In this document: positions 60,001 to 62,237 of the stretch, in pieces
Position numbering within the stretch: the first letter of the stretch is position 1
How the letters are laid out: every line of letters begins with the position of its first letter
NCBI GenBank assembly: GCA_037577475.1
Contig: CM075203.1
Location: forward strand, 18,562,335-18,626,334
DNA: 64,000 nucleotides
DNA from: Chaunax sp. Z400
Lineage: Eukaryota > Chordata > Actinopteri > Lophiiformes > Chaunacidae
Direction: 5' to 3'
Program-made: the position numbers and the translations under genes
The notes under the pieces: model-generated
Told to the model about the DNA's origin: nothing
The model's database searches: none
The model's input: the letters and a program-made list of their open reading frames with translations, nothing else

Positions 60001-61971
60001 TGTTGACGTTTCTCACATAGCCCCTCACTGAAATTACTTTGACTATGTGAGAAGCGTCATCATCATGGCAAGCCAGTCAGAGGCAGAGTACGGTGGGCCA
60101 TGGCGTTCCAAAGTAGGATTTGCAAATTCTGTAACTCTGCCTTTCGGTTACACTATTGTGCTACTCAAACTATTTCCCCAAGGTTTTGCAGGTCTTTTAT
60201 ACACTGTAGAGAGGTGTTTCATTCAGACCCGTTGCCACAGGGGTCTAAAATCAAGCACTTAGCCACGCGGTCTGCATCTACCAACCATTGTGTGAGAATG
60301 GGTCATTTGGTGGAGGAGGGGTGATGGCATGGGGTTCTTTTTCAGGGGTTGGTCTAGGCCTCTTAGTTCCATTGAAGGGAAAGCTTAATGCTTCAGCATA
60401 AAAAGATATTTCGGACAATTCTCTGCTTCTGACTTTGTGGGACCAGTTTGGGGGAGGCCCTCTTCTGTTCCAGGATTGCGACCCAGGCCTTCTCAGTGCC
60501 TGACCTCACAAATACTCTTCTGGATGAATGGTCGAAGATTCCCACAAACACCACAAAATCTAGTAGAGAGCCTTCCCAGAAGAGTGGAAGCTGTTAGAGC
60601 TGCAAAGGGGGACCAACTCCATATTAATGCCTATGAATTTAGAATAAGATGTCATAAACGTTCCTGTAGGTGTAAAGGCCGGGTGTCCCAATACTTTTAT
60701 CCATATAGTGTATATTGTGTCATAGCTGATATGAGTGGTTCCCAATCTTTTTCTTTTGCTTGTGAACACTTAACTCAAGGAAATGTCTGTGAGCAGTTCA
60801 ATGTTAGTGGGACTTTCCATTCCCAAACTGTTGAAAAGGCCTAAAAGGTAAATCTGTACAGTATTTCAAAATCAAAAAGCAAAAGTGAGGCATTGTTTTG
60901 TTTTTTGTATTTTATACACATAAAGCATTTGTGACCCCTTAGAATAATCTCAACCCTTTTTTCCAGGCTCGGACCACTGTTTCATGTGCTCTTCCAGTTA
61001 AACCCAATGTCTTCACATTGACCCATGACTGCACTTAAATAACTTTATGCTCATTCATTCTTTCTTACATATATGTGCTCTGCTCATCCATTCGTCTCCT
61101 ACACAGCCGTGCTGGAAAAGCCTCTGGAGAAGAAAGCAGGCCGTAACTACGGACCTCCAGGCAGCAGACGACTGATCTACTTCATAGACGACATGAACAT
61201 GCCTGAGGTGGATGCATATGGCACGGTGCAACCTCACACACTCATCCGCCAGCACATGGACTACAACCACTGGTGAGGCTGTCATTTACATGCAGCTATG
61301 TAAAACATATGTATGAGCAAACATGAAGACGTGTGTGGGCTGTTTGAAGAGGATGTGAATGTGTCTTTCTAGGTGATCATAAAATACCGCATGGACACCT
61401 TCATACATTAACATAGATACAAACTGCTTCATGTATTAACATAGAAAAGGATGATTCAGGTAATAGTGTGCCAGTAGCTGATAGGTGGACTTCTAATGAA
61501 CTGCCATCCTGTTAGTATTCAGCCGGATCCCTGCCTCAGTATCAGTACATGCTAAAACTTTTAAGAGTGTCAGAAGTCAGATGTGAGTGCGGGGTTGTAT
61601 GATTCCCTCTCTAAAGAATGTTGTTGCTCGTCTCTGTGACACAGCGGAACCATTCTGAACATGGTTCCACTGTGTCTGACTCAGCCTGTTAGAGATACAC
61701 TGGAAGGATTTCAGGTATGAAATTGAGAAGGAGGAGGAGGCTGCTGAGCCACGCCAGCTTAAGCAGGAGCTGAGGCGTCCATATCGGAAAAAGGTGTGGG
61801 TGAGCCGGGGCATTTGTGCACGCGGAGGCTGTTAAGTAATGATTTTTTGTTTGTGTGCGTACTCCCAGGTACGACCGTAATAAGCTGCTCCTGAAGGAAA
61901 TACACAACGTTCAATACGTATCCTGCATGAACCCCACGGCCGGCAGCTTCACCATCAACCCACGACTGCAG
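2431..61971 (+). CDS. dnah9: Axonemal outer-arm dynein heavy chain, DNAH9-type (37 exons, partial at both ends)
   Basis: DNAH9 is a beta-class outer dynein arm heavy chain: an AAA+ ATPase that drives sliding of axonemal doublet microtubules in motile cilia. 37 exons with GT-AG borders join in phase into 2012 codons without a stop. Seen in order: tail (residues 1 to about 650), linker (about 655-1120), then AAA1 with P-loop GPAGTGKT (36618-36641), Walker B-type CFDEFNR (from 37744) and sensor-type [11 protein letters not shown] (exon at 42850); AAA2 with P-loop GNAGTGKS (51841-51864) and ATPATVSRAG (exon at 52370); AAA3 with P-loop GNAGTGKS (58476-58499) and Walker B LIYFIDD (61172-61192). The paralog call rests on remembered similarity to vertebrate DNAH9 rather than DNAH11 or DNAH17, for example NMPAVAGGLRWAQEL in the first exon and EVDAYGTVQPHT in AAA3; a fish-specific duplicate cannot be excluded. 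Vertebrate DNAH9 is about 4500 residues, so this is a little under half. The start and promoter are outside the window. Confidence 0.9.
2752..2820 (+). CDS. dnah9: dnah9 exon 2 (tail, 69 nt, donor inside a TG repeat)
   Basis: Residues 39-61 (CLESAEGARVIQKYEEMM and following). Acceptor cttctctgcag. The donor GT is the first unit of a 77-nt (TG)n tract. Length is a multiple of three and it enters and leaves in the same phase, so skipping would remove 23 residues without a frameshift. Confidence 0.88.
2821..2897 (+). repeat. (TG)n microsatellite, about 38 units, forming a splice donor
   Basis: 77 nt of uninterrupted GT repeat. The first GT is the donor of the 69-nt dnah9 exon, so exon and repeat touch. 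Confidence 0.99.
2898..5533 (+). other. dnah9 intron 2, no gene seen
   Basis: Contains the second (TG)n block at 4545-4628, a poly-C run near 3820, and A-rich stretches near 3891-3911. ORFs here are repeats of Cys-Val or Thr-His from the microsatellites. No recognisable transposon protein. Confidence 0.6.
4545..4628 (+). repeat. (TG)n microsatellite, about 42 units
   Basis: 84 nt of perfect TG repeat deep inside the intron, far from either splice site. Confidence 0.99.
5534..5660 (+). CDS. dnah9: dnah9 exon 3 (tail)
   Basis: Residues to about 103, with YETWTKTVGEQSQYNLSLPL and NFNPQ, typical of the beta-class dynein tail. Acceptor tattccag; the donor gttttt is weak after position +2 but preceded by a good CAG. 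Ends in phase 0. Confidence 0.92.
5906..6052 (+). CDS. dnah9: dnah9 exon 4 (tail)
   Basis: 49 whole codons beginning LVSVLREVKYLEGR and ending NLELTVGRYNK, part of the N-terminal dynein heavy chain region that contributes to heavy-chain pairing and intermediate-chain contact. Acceptor ctacctag, donor gttggc. Confidence 0.92.
6053..7862 (+). other. dnah9 intron 4, nothing recognised
   Basis: AT-rich with a short (TTA)n tract at 7134-7156. No coding signal, tRNA or transposon end that I can support. Confidence 0.55.
7863..7971 (+). CDS. dnah9: dnah9 exon 5 (tail)
   Basis: Encodes VMQSLLDVEQPLVHGQLRDI and the following helix up to EESLNWNSQ. Acceptor ctggctgcag, donor gtcagg; ends in phase 1, which matches the next exon. 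Confidence 0.91.
8330..8410 (-). repeat. Probable hAT terminal inverted repeat end
   Basis: CAGGGGTGTCAAACTCAATT followed by a GGCCACAT stretch and AAAGGGCCGG resembles the ends of hAT-Charlie elements. It is preceded by atctagat at 8322-8329, which fits the nTnnnnAn target-duplication pattern of hATs. It lies beyond the 3' end of the antisense transposase remnant, as expected for one element. The opposite end was not found. Confidence 0.6.
8480..9452 (-). pseudogene. hAT transposase remnant, GTF2IRD2/Charlie-like
   Basis: On the minus strand, from right to left: a head fragment at 9452-9255 (VEAALLLLKKSPDTQSVFQ), then 9194-8931 (ITDRVRELAGNLTTQLAEEA, FSLAVDEITG), then 8994-8638 with LPWEKWVGLTTDGTPAMCGE, AYHCIIHQEAPCGKIL and LIQEQGLNHHQFQLFLRE. 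This order and the TDGTPAM and HCIIHQE motifs are those of the hAT transposase domain also found in GTF2IRD2 and ZBED-type proteins. A frameshift separates the pieces near 9000, and a stop follows at about 8637, with decayed homology (EEMSLFMQSKGKPLSELSDP) to about 8480. Non-functional. Confidence 0.8.
9460..10739 (+). other. dnah9 intron 5, middle part, nothing recognised
   Basis: Sequence between the hAT remnant and the next repeat. Only short GT-rich patches near 10171-10200 stand out. Confidence 0.5.
10740..11340 (-). repeat. Suspected dispersed repeat (unclassified)
   Basis: A GC-richer island with the look of a retroposon 3' part: GGAAGAAGCTGTTTTTGTGG, CACAGCCTCCTCCCAGAGGG, then CGTCCAGGGTGGGAGGGGTC. 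I recall similar strings as common in fish genomes but cannot name the family; a short (GT)n lies at 11113-11126. Confidence 0.35.
11587..11828 (+). CDS. dnah9: dnah9 exon 6 (tail)
   Basis: Residues about 189-269, with RTKDNVEEIQRCMRSWASP and a run of charged helices. Acceptor tcctctag, donor gtagga. It is separated from exon 5 by 3.6 kb of transposon-bearing intron. Confidence 0.93.
11988..12123 (+). CDS. dnah9: dnah9 exon 7 (tail)
   Basis: Starts RNLELFRGEPTSEEWKAYV and continues through a conserved DGFFSSIECSL helix to LDNT. Acceptor catgtcttag, donor gtaaga, ends in phase 1. Confidence 0.92.
12124..13937 (+). other. dnah9 intron 7, possible hAT-type end at 12640
   Basis: CAGTGGGACCCAAACCTTTT near 12640, with CAAAGACCCCT following, resembles the terminal repeat of some hAT-type miniature elements. 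No partner end was found. The rest is AT-rich and carries no visible gene. Confidence 0.35.
13938..14134 (+). CDS. dnah9: dnah9 exon 8 (tail)
   Basis: Residues about 315-380: APLFEAQLDLKVPDMVFTPP, then LVEGLINDVFR and LVPRLAQ. Acceptor ggttccag, donor gtactg. Only a 79-nt intron separates it from the next exon. Confidence 0.93.
14214..14476 (+). CDS. dnah9: dnah9 exon 9 (tail)
   Basis: 88 residues including LERYSYLYVDDRKEFMRQF and LLYGHVLSSQE, a well conserved block of the axonemal tail, followed by an acidic, poorly conserved loop (EKEGDTEDSVSE). Acceptor cctttcag, donor gtaggt, phase 2. Confidence 0.93.
14477..15151 (+). other. dnah9 intron 9, nothing recognised
   Basis: Unique-looking AT-rich intron sequence without coding potential, repeats or RNA gene signatures. 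Confidence 0.5.
15152..15313 (+). CDS. dnah9: dnah9 exon 10 (tail)
   Basis: Encodes YEKIYEEVLGLEPVHVFLGW, then LLNIIKKWSFMFKQHLID. Acceptor tactgtag, donor gtgagg; symmetric phase 2 to 2 (162 nt). Confidence 0.93.
15314..17209 (+). other. dnah9 intron 10, nothing recognised
   Basis: Contains a poly-C run near 16661 and ordinary AT-rich intron sequence. ORFs up to 99 codons look random. Confidence 0.5.
17210..17432 (+). CDS. dnah9: dnah9 exon 11 (tail)
   Basis: Starts LSDLETFISVAKVGLSQQV and contains the conserved MGHLLAVKERQNTTDAMFEP. Acceptor tatctccag, donor gtgagg, ends in phase 0 after QLE. Confidence 0.94.
17620..17786 (+). CDS. dnah9: dnah9 exon 12 (tail/linker approach)
   Basis: Begins ELPEKWNNVRKQAVLVKQRV, a strongly conserved axonemal dynein motif, and ends NNGPFR. 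Acceptor cgtctgcag, donor gtaggt, phase 2. Confidence 0.94.
17940..18300 (-). pseudogene. Tc1/mariner-like transposase fragment
   Basis: Minus-strand frame 18190-17970 reads MNSALYQQFLKENVRSSVCE, then LKNNWVMQQDNDPKHKSKST and SDWLKRNKINVL. QQDNDPKH is the second catalytic Asp block of Tc1-like transposases. Weak similarity continues rightwards to about 18300 in broken frames. Neither the N-terminal DNA-binding part nor the third acidic residue is present, so this is a truncated relic. Confidence 0.75.
18301..19514 (+). other. dnah9 intron 12, remaining part, nothing recognised
   Basis: AT-rich sequence with a T-run near 18918. No gene or clear repeat until the TG tract next to the following exon. 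Confidence 0.5.
19515..19545 (+). repeat. (TG)n tract beside a splice acceptor
   Basis: About 15 GT units ending 20 nt before the 144-nt dnah9 exon, in the position normally held by the polypyrimidine tract. Confidence 0.97.
19565..19708 (+). CDS. dnah9: dnah9 exon 13 (start of linker, TG tract at its acceptor)
   Basis: 48 residues: FDSESPHQMLDAFHRQIQ and SLFEVTVSEYKQLRQC. Length 144 nt, symmetric phase. The 3' splice site (cattcatccag) follows a (TG)15 tract that ends 20 nt upstream, leaving only a short pyrimidine stretch. Confidence 0.92.
19829..19988 (+). CDS. dnah9: dnah9 exon 14 (linker start)
   Basis: Encodes EVGLLKELWDMIDVVESSM, then TTPWREIHCEDMELECKRF. Acceptor catccccgag is the least usual in the gene (GAG rather than CAG or TAG), but the frame requires it. 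Donor gtgagg, phase 0. Confidence 0.9.
19989..21254 (+). other. dnah9 intron 14, 5' part, nothing recognised
   Basis: Ordinary AT-rich intron sequence upstream of the SINE, without coding signal. Confidence 0.5.
21255..21490 (+). mobile_element. tRNA-derived SINE with LINE-like tail (copy 1)
   Basis: The head ggggcggctgtggctcaggg and box B ggttcgatcc (21309-21318) are tRNA-like pol III promoter parts. The body has a cttgagcaagatactgaacc block common in fish SINEs. The tail gaatttccccatgtgggac, then taataaagg and (ATT)n, matches the LINE tail at 54940-54989. Confidence 0.85.
21490..21790 (+). repeat. Dispersed fish repeat with internal (GA)n (copy 1)
   Basis: Starts tatatcacaccaaatcacaa, includes aaggcgctttccaagaagag, ccccatgagcaagaacctgg and caagactcaaggtgggcggg, and then a (GA)n run at 21692-21711. 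The same order recurs at 49437-49748. It begins where the SINE ends. Family name not known to me. Confidence 0.75.
21791..22434 (+). other. dnah9 intron 14, 3' part, nothing recognised
   Basis: No gene, RNA or repeat that I can support between the dispersed repeat and the next exon. Confidence 0.5.
22435..22590 (+). CDS. dnah9: dnah9 exon 15 (linker)
   Basis: 52 whole codons, VRAWEAFTGLDSRVKNLLIS to RHWHQLMAATGVRFTMNE; the RHW-LM block is a hallmark of the linker N-terminal part (DHC_N2). Acceptor ctccgacag, donor gtgtct. Confidence 0.94.
22591..23679 (+). other. dnah9 intron 15, nothing recognised
   Basis: AT-rich intron; taattaattaatta near 23300 is simple sequence. No coding or transposon signal. 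Confidence 0.5.
23680..23812 (+). CDS. dnah9: dnah9 exon 16 (linker)
   Basis: Encodes ETTLADLLQLNLHCFEEEVR and VDKAVKEMGMEKVLSEL, conserved linker helices. Acceptor tctgagcag, donor gtacag, phase 1. Confidence 0.93.
23895..24172 (+). CDS. dnah9: dnah9 exon 17 (linker)
   Basis: 93 residues. LIETLEDNQVQLQNLMSSKY and WFEVQRTWTHLESIFIGSED are the most recognisable linker signatures of axonemal dyneins. Acceptor catccag after only 82 nt of intron, donor gtgaca, phase 0. Confidence 0.95.
24468..24598 (+). CDS. dnah9: dnah9 exon 18 (linker)
   Basis: Encodes DSRRFEGIDADFKELANTVH, then NKPGLFVKLEDIQSR. Acceptor tccacag, donor gtgaga, phase 2. Confidence 0.94.
24692..24818 (+). CDS. dnah9: dnah9 exon 19 (linker)
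   Basis: Encodes LCEKALTEYLDTKRLAFPRF followed by YFISSADLLDILSNG, the near-invariant linker segment that contacts the ring. Acceptor tttctctacag, donor gtggct, phase 0. Confidence 0.95.
24819..25299 (+). other. dnah9 intron 19, nothing recognised
   Basis: Short intron without visible repeats or genes. Confidence 0.5.
25300..25452 (+). CDS. dnah9: dnah9 exon 20 (linker)
   Basis: 51 whole codons: VQKHLSKLFDNMAKMRF, then GMYSKEEEYVPFSQPCDCTG, typical of DNAH9/11/17. Acceptor tttgctcag, donor gtaaaa. Confidence 0.94.
25453..25913 (+). other. dnah9 intron 20, nothing recognised
   Basis: Short intron without visible repeats or genes. Confidence 0.5.
25914..26039 (+). CDS. dnah9: dnah9 exon 21 (linker end)
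   Basis: 42 whole codons from VEVWLNRVLDTMRSTVRQEM to REQWLFDYPAQ; the W-DYPAQ segment leads into the last linker helices. Acceptor ctttctgtcag, donor gtaaac. Confidence 0.94.
26040..28463 (+). other. dnah9 intron 21, otherwise featureless
   Basis: Outside the dispersed repeat at 26800-27400 only simple (TA)n at 27295-27309 is notable. Confidence 0.5.
26800..27400 (+). repeat. Dispersed repeat, 'acctccaccaaggaggtt' family (copy A)
   Basis: Begins attacctccaccaaggaggt and closes near 27363 with ggcctcggtggaggtatgcg, two ends I recall as a very common fish interspersed repeat. The interior is diverged and holds a (CA)n at 27130-27150. Related pieces in this window lie at 29450-29765, 33165-33305, 36160-36400, 45400-45575, 46985-47205 and 59229-59530. 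Confidence 0.65.
28464..28703 (+). CDS. dnah9: dnah9 exon 22 (linker to AAA1)
   Basis: 80 whole codons. VALTCTQIWWTSDVGMAFAR and DRQKVMTICTIDVHARDVV are conserved motifs just before AAA1. Acceptor ctgaatcag; the donor gtgaag is moderate. Confidence 0.95.
28847..29007 (+). CDS. dnah9: dnah9 exon 23 (AAA1 entry)
   Basis: Encodes AFVWLSQLRHRWDEKEKHCF, then FLYSYEYLGNTPRLVITPLT, the segment leading to the AAA1 P-loop. Acceptor cttgttctag, donor gtacag, phase 2. The 7.6-kb intron that follows is the longest in the window. Confidence 0.95.
29450..29765 (-). repeat. Dispersed repeat, same family as 26800 (inverted copy)
   Basis: Reads in reverse as ttacctctgcaaaggatgta, then a stretch on opening a cash-poor consensus: ggaagaaatt-free core with ggatccaggaatttcttttt and aaactttgtggaggggggtt. 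Orientation is opposite to copy A; ends are ragged. Confidence 0.55.
31590..31633 (+). repeat. LINE/SINE-type 3' tail with stem-loop
   Basis: atatcccctttggggcaata followed by aagg and (TTCA)n. The CCCC-TTT-GGGG hairpin, the ATAAAGG and the short tandem repeat follow the same plan as the tail at 54940-54989. No body is recognised upstream. Confidence 0.6.
33165..33305 (-). repeat. Dispersed repeat fragment, same family as 26800
   Basis: In reverse it begins tacctctgccgaggatgaaa and contains the aaaagcgctgaatggatttc block, with ttccatg and the gtttgttggtttgtcagctg block of this family. Inverted relative to copy A. Confidence 0.55.
36563..36719 (+). CDS. dnah9: dnah9 exon 24 (AAA1 P-loop)
   Basis: Carries the main motor ATPase Walker A, GPAGTGKT at 36618-36641, within [20 protein letters not shown], then IMVYVFNCSEQMDYK. 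The catalytic Lys and Thr are intact. Acceptor gactattatttag, donor gtgagc, phase 0. Confidence 0.96.
36720..37695 (+). other. dnah9 intron 24, nothing recognised
   Basis: Overlapping long ORFs on + (36960-37660) have no family resemblance and biased Cys/Ser/His composition; I treat the interval as plain intron. Confidence 0.5.
37696..37800 (+). CDS. dnah9: dnah9 exon 25 (AAA1 Walker B)
   Basis: 35 whole codons containing [20 protein letters not shown]; the Walker B Asp-Glu pair is intact, so AAA1 is predicted to hydrolyse ATP. Acceptor ctgtccaccag, donor gtaaga. Confidence 0.96.
38883..39123 (+). mobile_element. tRNA-derived SINE (copy 2)
   Basis: Same family as 21255: ggggcggctgtggctcggga head, box B ggttcgatcc at 38936-38945, cttgagcaagatactgaagc body. 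The tail gaatttctcccagttggata is more diverged and ends in an (AT)n tract at 39101-39122. Confidence 0.82.
40680..41812 (-). mobile_element. Tc1-like transposon, near full length, inactive
   Basis: Minus-strand pieces in transposase order: 41635-41453 (KTAGLVGCSWSAVVSTHQTW, the helix-turn-helix), 41267-41076 (FYIMWTAGCVS, GTRMHN), then 41133-40942 (LNIVADQVRPFTETVFPNGS, GLFQQDN, the second catalytic block). Frames are broken between pieces. Ends are imperfect inverted repeats: cattacattaaaaccacctg on the left, and in reverse complement cataagattctaaccactga on the right. About 1.1 kb, antisense to dnah9. Confidence 0.85.
42318..42560 (+). mobile_element. tRNA-SINE, diverged, second subfamily
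   Basis: Has gtccacttatcagaaggtcg from the tRNA-related head, then ggctgttccattggtgtgtg, and the 3' body gtgaatgctggcttgtgttg with aaagctttgagtggtcagta and agactagaaa, which I recognise as the tail of a common fish SINE. The first part of the head is missing. The tail differs from that of copies 1 and 2. Confidence 0.75.
42850..43007 (+). CDS. dnah9: dnah9 exon 26 (AAA1 sensor I)
   Basis: Encodes VKSIQDAVRDKKQRFNF, then [20 protein letters not shown], the sensor I region of AAA1. Acceptor tatgcgcag, donor gtaaac, phase 2. Confidence 0.95.
43008..43960 (+). other. dnah9 intron 26, AT-rich
   Basis: A strongly AT-rich block at 43570-43670 with repeated ATATAT and TAATAT units; nothing else seen. 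Confidence 0.55.
43961..44099 (+). CDS. dnah9: dnah9 exon 27 (AAA1)
   Basis: Encodes PCAMVVPDFELICEIMLVAE, then ARKFITLYTLCKELLSKQ. Acceptor ttctccacag, donor gtacat, phase 0. Confidence 0.95.
45400..45575 (-). repeat. Dispersed repeat fragment, same family as 26800
   Basis: In reverse it starts ttacctctgccacggaggct and ends near the ggattaaggtgcggatccag block. Inverted and truncated. Confidence 0.5.
46985..47205 (+). repeat. Dispersed repeat, same family as 26800
   Basis: gttacctccaacaaagaggt, then tttcatctgggtcc, aaaactactggatggatttt and gatgggccaggaaagaacc. One of the better preserved copies of the 5' half of this family. Confidence 0.65.
47538..47825 (+). CDS. dnah9: dnah9 exon 28 (AAA1 to AAA2)
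   Basis: 96 whole codons, the longest exon here. [20 protein letters not shown] and DDMPVFMGLIGDLFPALDVP are nearly invariant in axonemal heavy chains. Acceptor caccattag, donor gtacgg. Confidence 0.96.
48436..48460 (+). repeat. (GA)n microsatellite
   Basis: A short GA run in a GA-rich neighbourhood, not associated with the dispersed repeat at 49437. Confidence 0.9.
49007..49070 (-). repeat. LINE-type 3' tail, inverted
   Basis: Reverse complement reads gtaaatttccccactgtggg, then actaataaagggatatctta with (TTATC)n, essentially the same as the LINE tail at 54940-54989. Only tail and a few dozen upstream bases are present: an extremely 5'-truncated insertion. Confidence 0.85.
49437..49748 (+). 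repeat. Dispersed fish repeat with internal (GA)n (copy 2)
   Basis: Same order of blocks as 21490-21790: tttatttatatagtgccatc, aagacactttccatgaagag, catgagcaagaacatggaga, caagactcaaggtgggcggc, a (GA)n run at 49661-49684, then cacagacatg. Both copies share the minus-strand reading TPTGQSRGPPTLSLGSA, evidence of common descent rather than coding. Confidence 0.8.
49951..50031 (+). repeat. 30-bp tandem repeat, 2.7 copies
   Basis: Units starting aataagg at 49951, 49981 and 50011. Units 1 and 2 differ at only a few bases; the third is cut after 21 nt. Confidence 0.92.
50130..50600 (+). repeat. Possible miniature hAT-like element
   Basis: Begins agcagtgttaacttcatcaa with caaaaactatgatgaaaaac, similar to the ends of fish miniature elements, and has AT-rich related sequence at 35560-35770. 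I could not pair two ends. Confidence 0.4.
51790..52000 (+). CDS. dnah9: dnah9 exon 29 (AAA2 P-loop)
   Basis: AAA2 Walker A GNAGTGKS at 51841-51864, followed by KRRPVWADLNPKAVTNDELF. Acceptor tgtgtgtcag; the donor gtgatt is weak but the frame and the next exon require it. Phase 1. Confidence 0.95.
52090..52217 (+). CDS. dnah9: dnah9 exon 30 (AAA2 Walker B region)
   Basis: Encodes LFSNIMRELANISHNGPKW, then [20 protein letters not shown], the AAA2 Walker B-like strand with Asp in place of the catalytic Glu, usual for dynein AAA2 (binds but does not hydrolyse nucleotide). Phase 0. Confidence 0.95.
52370..52478 (+). CDS. dnah9: dnah9 exon 31 (AAA2)
   Basis: Encodes VLTLASNERIPLNPTMRLVF, then RTATPATVSRAG with the arginine finger region. 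Acceptor cccctgttag, donor gtagtc, phase 1. The next intron is the most transposon-rich in the window. Confidence 0.95.
52788..53069. mobile_element. Miniature inverted-repeat transposable element
   Basis: 282 bp with ends aagccccatttccactgcgt and, in reverse complement of the right end, aagctgcatttccactgtgt; both continue into gtaccggctc, giving inverted repeats of roughly 30 bp. No coding capacity. Target duplication not clear; superfamily uncertain (hAT-like by memory). Confidence 0.8.
53171..53836 (+). mobile_element. hAT-like element with BED-finger remnant
   Basis: Left end tagggttgggcatcaagaac then cggttc; reverse complement of the right end is tagggtagcagaacaaagaa then tggttc, a diverged inverted-repeat pair. 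Inside, about 53430-53515, a frame reads AQCKTCAKLI, a stop, then GCTTNVIKHLRLHGV, the C-C-H-H spacing of a BED zinc finger. No transposase catalytic domain remains, so this is a non-autonomous derivative. Confidence 0.7.
54013..54086 (+). tRNA. tRNA-Asn (anticodon GTT)
   Basis: 74 nt, no intron. The acceptor arm GTCTCTG (54013-54019) pairs with CAGGGAC (54079-54085), discriminator G. The anticodon stem TTCGG/CCGAA encloses CTGTTAA, with anticodon GTT at 54047-54049. Internal promoter: box A TGGCGCAATCGG and box B GGTTCGAGCCC. A run of five T at 54090-54094, four bases after the gene, is a proper pol III terminator, and the 5' flank has CAA motifs (caacaacaaac). The sequence equals the conserved vertebrate tRNA-Asn as far as I recall, so it is probably functional or very recently copied. 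It lies in a dnah9 intron on the same strand and is followed directly by a LINE fragment. Confidence 0.95.
54087..54989 (+). mobile_element. 5'-truncated non-LTR retrotransposon (LINE) with RT C-terminal part
   Basis: An open frame from about 54095 to the stop at 54764-54766 encodes the C-terminal part of a LINE reverse transcriptase: DDREYRELTQDFVDWCQRNQ, INAGKTKELVVDFRR, TSYKYLGVHLNNKLDW, RLYLLRRLRSFGVQG, VCWGSGISVSDRKRLDKLIR and a terminal SFLPAAVRLYNQ. This is the thumb and downstream region of fish LINEs of the CR1/L2/Rex1-like group; clade not settled. The catalytic (F/Y)xDD block is missing. The 3' UTR ends in a hairpin TCCCCACTGTGGGA (54947-54960), AATAAAGG and (TTATC)n. The frame is intact to its stop, suggesting a young insertion. 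Confidence 0.85.
54090..54094 (+). terminator. Pol III terminator of tRNA-Asn
   Basis: TTTTT four nucleotides after the discriminator base, on the coding strand; the expected length and distance for tRNA transcription stop. Confidence 0.8.
55080..55300 (+). repeat. Possible dispersed repeat fragment
   Basis: aaaatatctcgacaaccgat then tgccatgaaatttggtacga and tctagtgccaccatcacaac resemble a common fish interspersed repeat. Ends unclear. Confidence 0.45.
55649..55799 (+). CDS. dnah9: dnah9 exon 32 (AAA2 to AAA3)
   Basis: Encodes ILYINPADLGWNPSVSSWID, then LTILFDKYLPSCLDTL. Acceptor cctttcag, donor gtctgt (weak), phase 2. A long antisense ORF across it is a shadow. Confidence 0.94.
55800..56273 (+). 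other. dnah9 intron 32, nothing recognised
   Basis: A minus-strand frame open from 56117 to 55506 crosses this intron and the preceding exon; it has no family resemblance and I regard it as chance. Confidence 0.5.
56274..56448 (+). CDS. dnah9: dnah9 exon 33 (AAA2-AAA3 connection)
   Basis: Encodes FKNIIPIPEQSMVQMLCYLL, then YFVFAAVWAFGGAMFQDQ, the helical small subdomain preceding AAA3. Acceptor tttgctcag, donor gtacag, phase 0. Confidence 0.95.
56449..57329 (+). other. dnah9 intron 33, nothing recognised
   Basis: Ordinary intron with CCATCCATCC-type simple sequence near 57170. Confidence 0.5.
57330..57503 (+). CDS. dnah9: dnah9 exon 34 (AAA3 entry)
   Basis: 58 whole codons: DYRVEFSKWWVAEFKTIKFP, then GTVFDYYIDPESKKFEPWSK. 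Acceptor gagtgtag, donor gtacaa. Confidence 0.95.
57504..58388 (+). other. dnah9 intron 34, nothing recognised
   Basis: AT-rich intron sequence; no gene or repeat seen. Confidence 0.5.
58389..58596 (+). CDS. dnah9: dnah9 exon 35 (AAA3 P-loop)
   Basis: AAA3 Walker A GNAGTGKS at 58476-58499 after RRPVMLV; ends with PFNYYTTSAMLQ. Acceptor catgtgtgcag, donor gtaaga, phase 1. Confidence 0.95.
59229..59530 (+). repeat. Dispersed repeat, same family as 26800
   Basis: attacctttgattatgtttg, ttgtttgtttgcagaattat, caaaaactgcaagacgaatt and later aactgtacatgtgttgggct with ccaggcaggcca, diverged but in the family's order. Confidence 0.5.
60149..60712 (+). mobile_element. Internally deleted Tc1-like element (non-autonomous)
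   Basis: Right end caatacttttatccatatag then tgta is a Tc1-like terminal repeat; the left end tacactattgtgctactcaa is a diverged inverted counterpart. The 5' part aaaatcaagcacttagccac to gagaatgggtc matches the leader I recall for this family. The sequence then jumps to ggtgatggcatggggttctt, with VMAWGSFSG in translation, and on to ESLPRRVEAVRAAKG, the transposase C-terminus. About two thirds of the transposase is missing. Confidence 0.75.
61107..61272 (+). CDS. dnah9: dnah9 exon 36 (AAA3 Walker B)
   Basis: Encodes VLEKPLEKKAGRNYGPPGSR, then LIYFIDDMNMPEVDAYGTVQ. The Asp-Asp Walker B of AAA3 is at 61172-61192. Acceptor tcctacacag, donor gtgagg, phase 2. Confidence 0.95.
61273..61868 (+). other. 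dnah9 intron 36, nothing recognised
   Basis: Plain intron sequence without repeats or coding signal. Confidence 0.5.
61869..61971 (+). CDS. dnah9: dnah9 exon 37, last in window (AAA3 sensor I)
   Basis: Encodes YDRNKLLLKEIHNVQYVSCM, then NPTAGSFTINPRLQ. Acceptor actcccag, donor gtgcac. The family continues with an RHF-type strand, which I do not see before 64000, so the gene runs on past the window. Confidence 0.93.
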
Positions 61972-62161
61972 GTGCACAAACGCAGACACACACAGCGCGC
62001 CCTTACGGCACAGTGTGTTCCACTGGTTCTGCAACACACTGCTGGGCTTACACGTTATCTTTTTTTCTTTGTGATTGTCTCCGATCAGTAGATGACTTCA
62101 TATATTCATTTGGATCGTTACATCTTTTGTCTGCATTCATGTTGTTCATTTGTTCATTCAT

Positions 62162-62162
<1 letters not shown>

Positions 62163-62228
<66 letters not shown>

Positions 62229-62237
62229 CACACACAC
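62163..62237 (+). repeat. (CA)n microsatellite, one interruption
   Basis: Two blocks of CA repeat separated by a single CAAA interruption near 62212. Confidence 0.98.

Larger units (their letters stand above)
58597..61106 (+). other. dnah9 intron 35, otherwise featureless
   Basis: Apart from the dispersed repeat and Tc1-like element, a hAT-end-like string gagtggttcccaatcttttt lies near 60733. No host gene seen. Confidence 0.45.

Noticed and set aside
62163..62237. Regularly spaced repeat as a CRISPR-like array
   Set aside because: It is a dinucleotide microsatellite in a vertebrate intron with no spacers.
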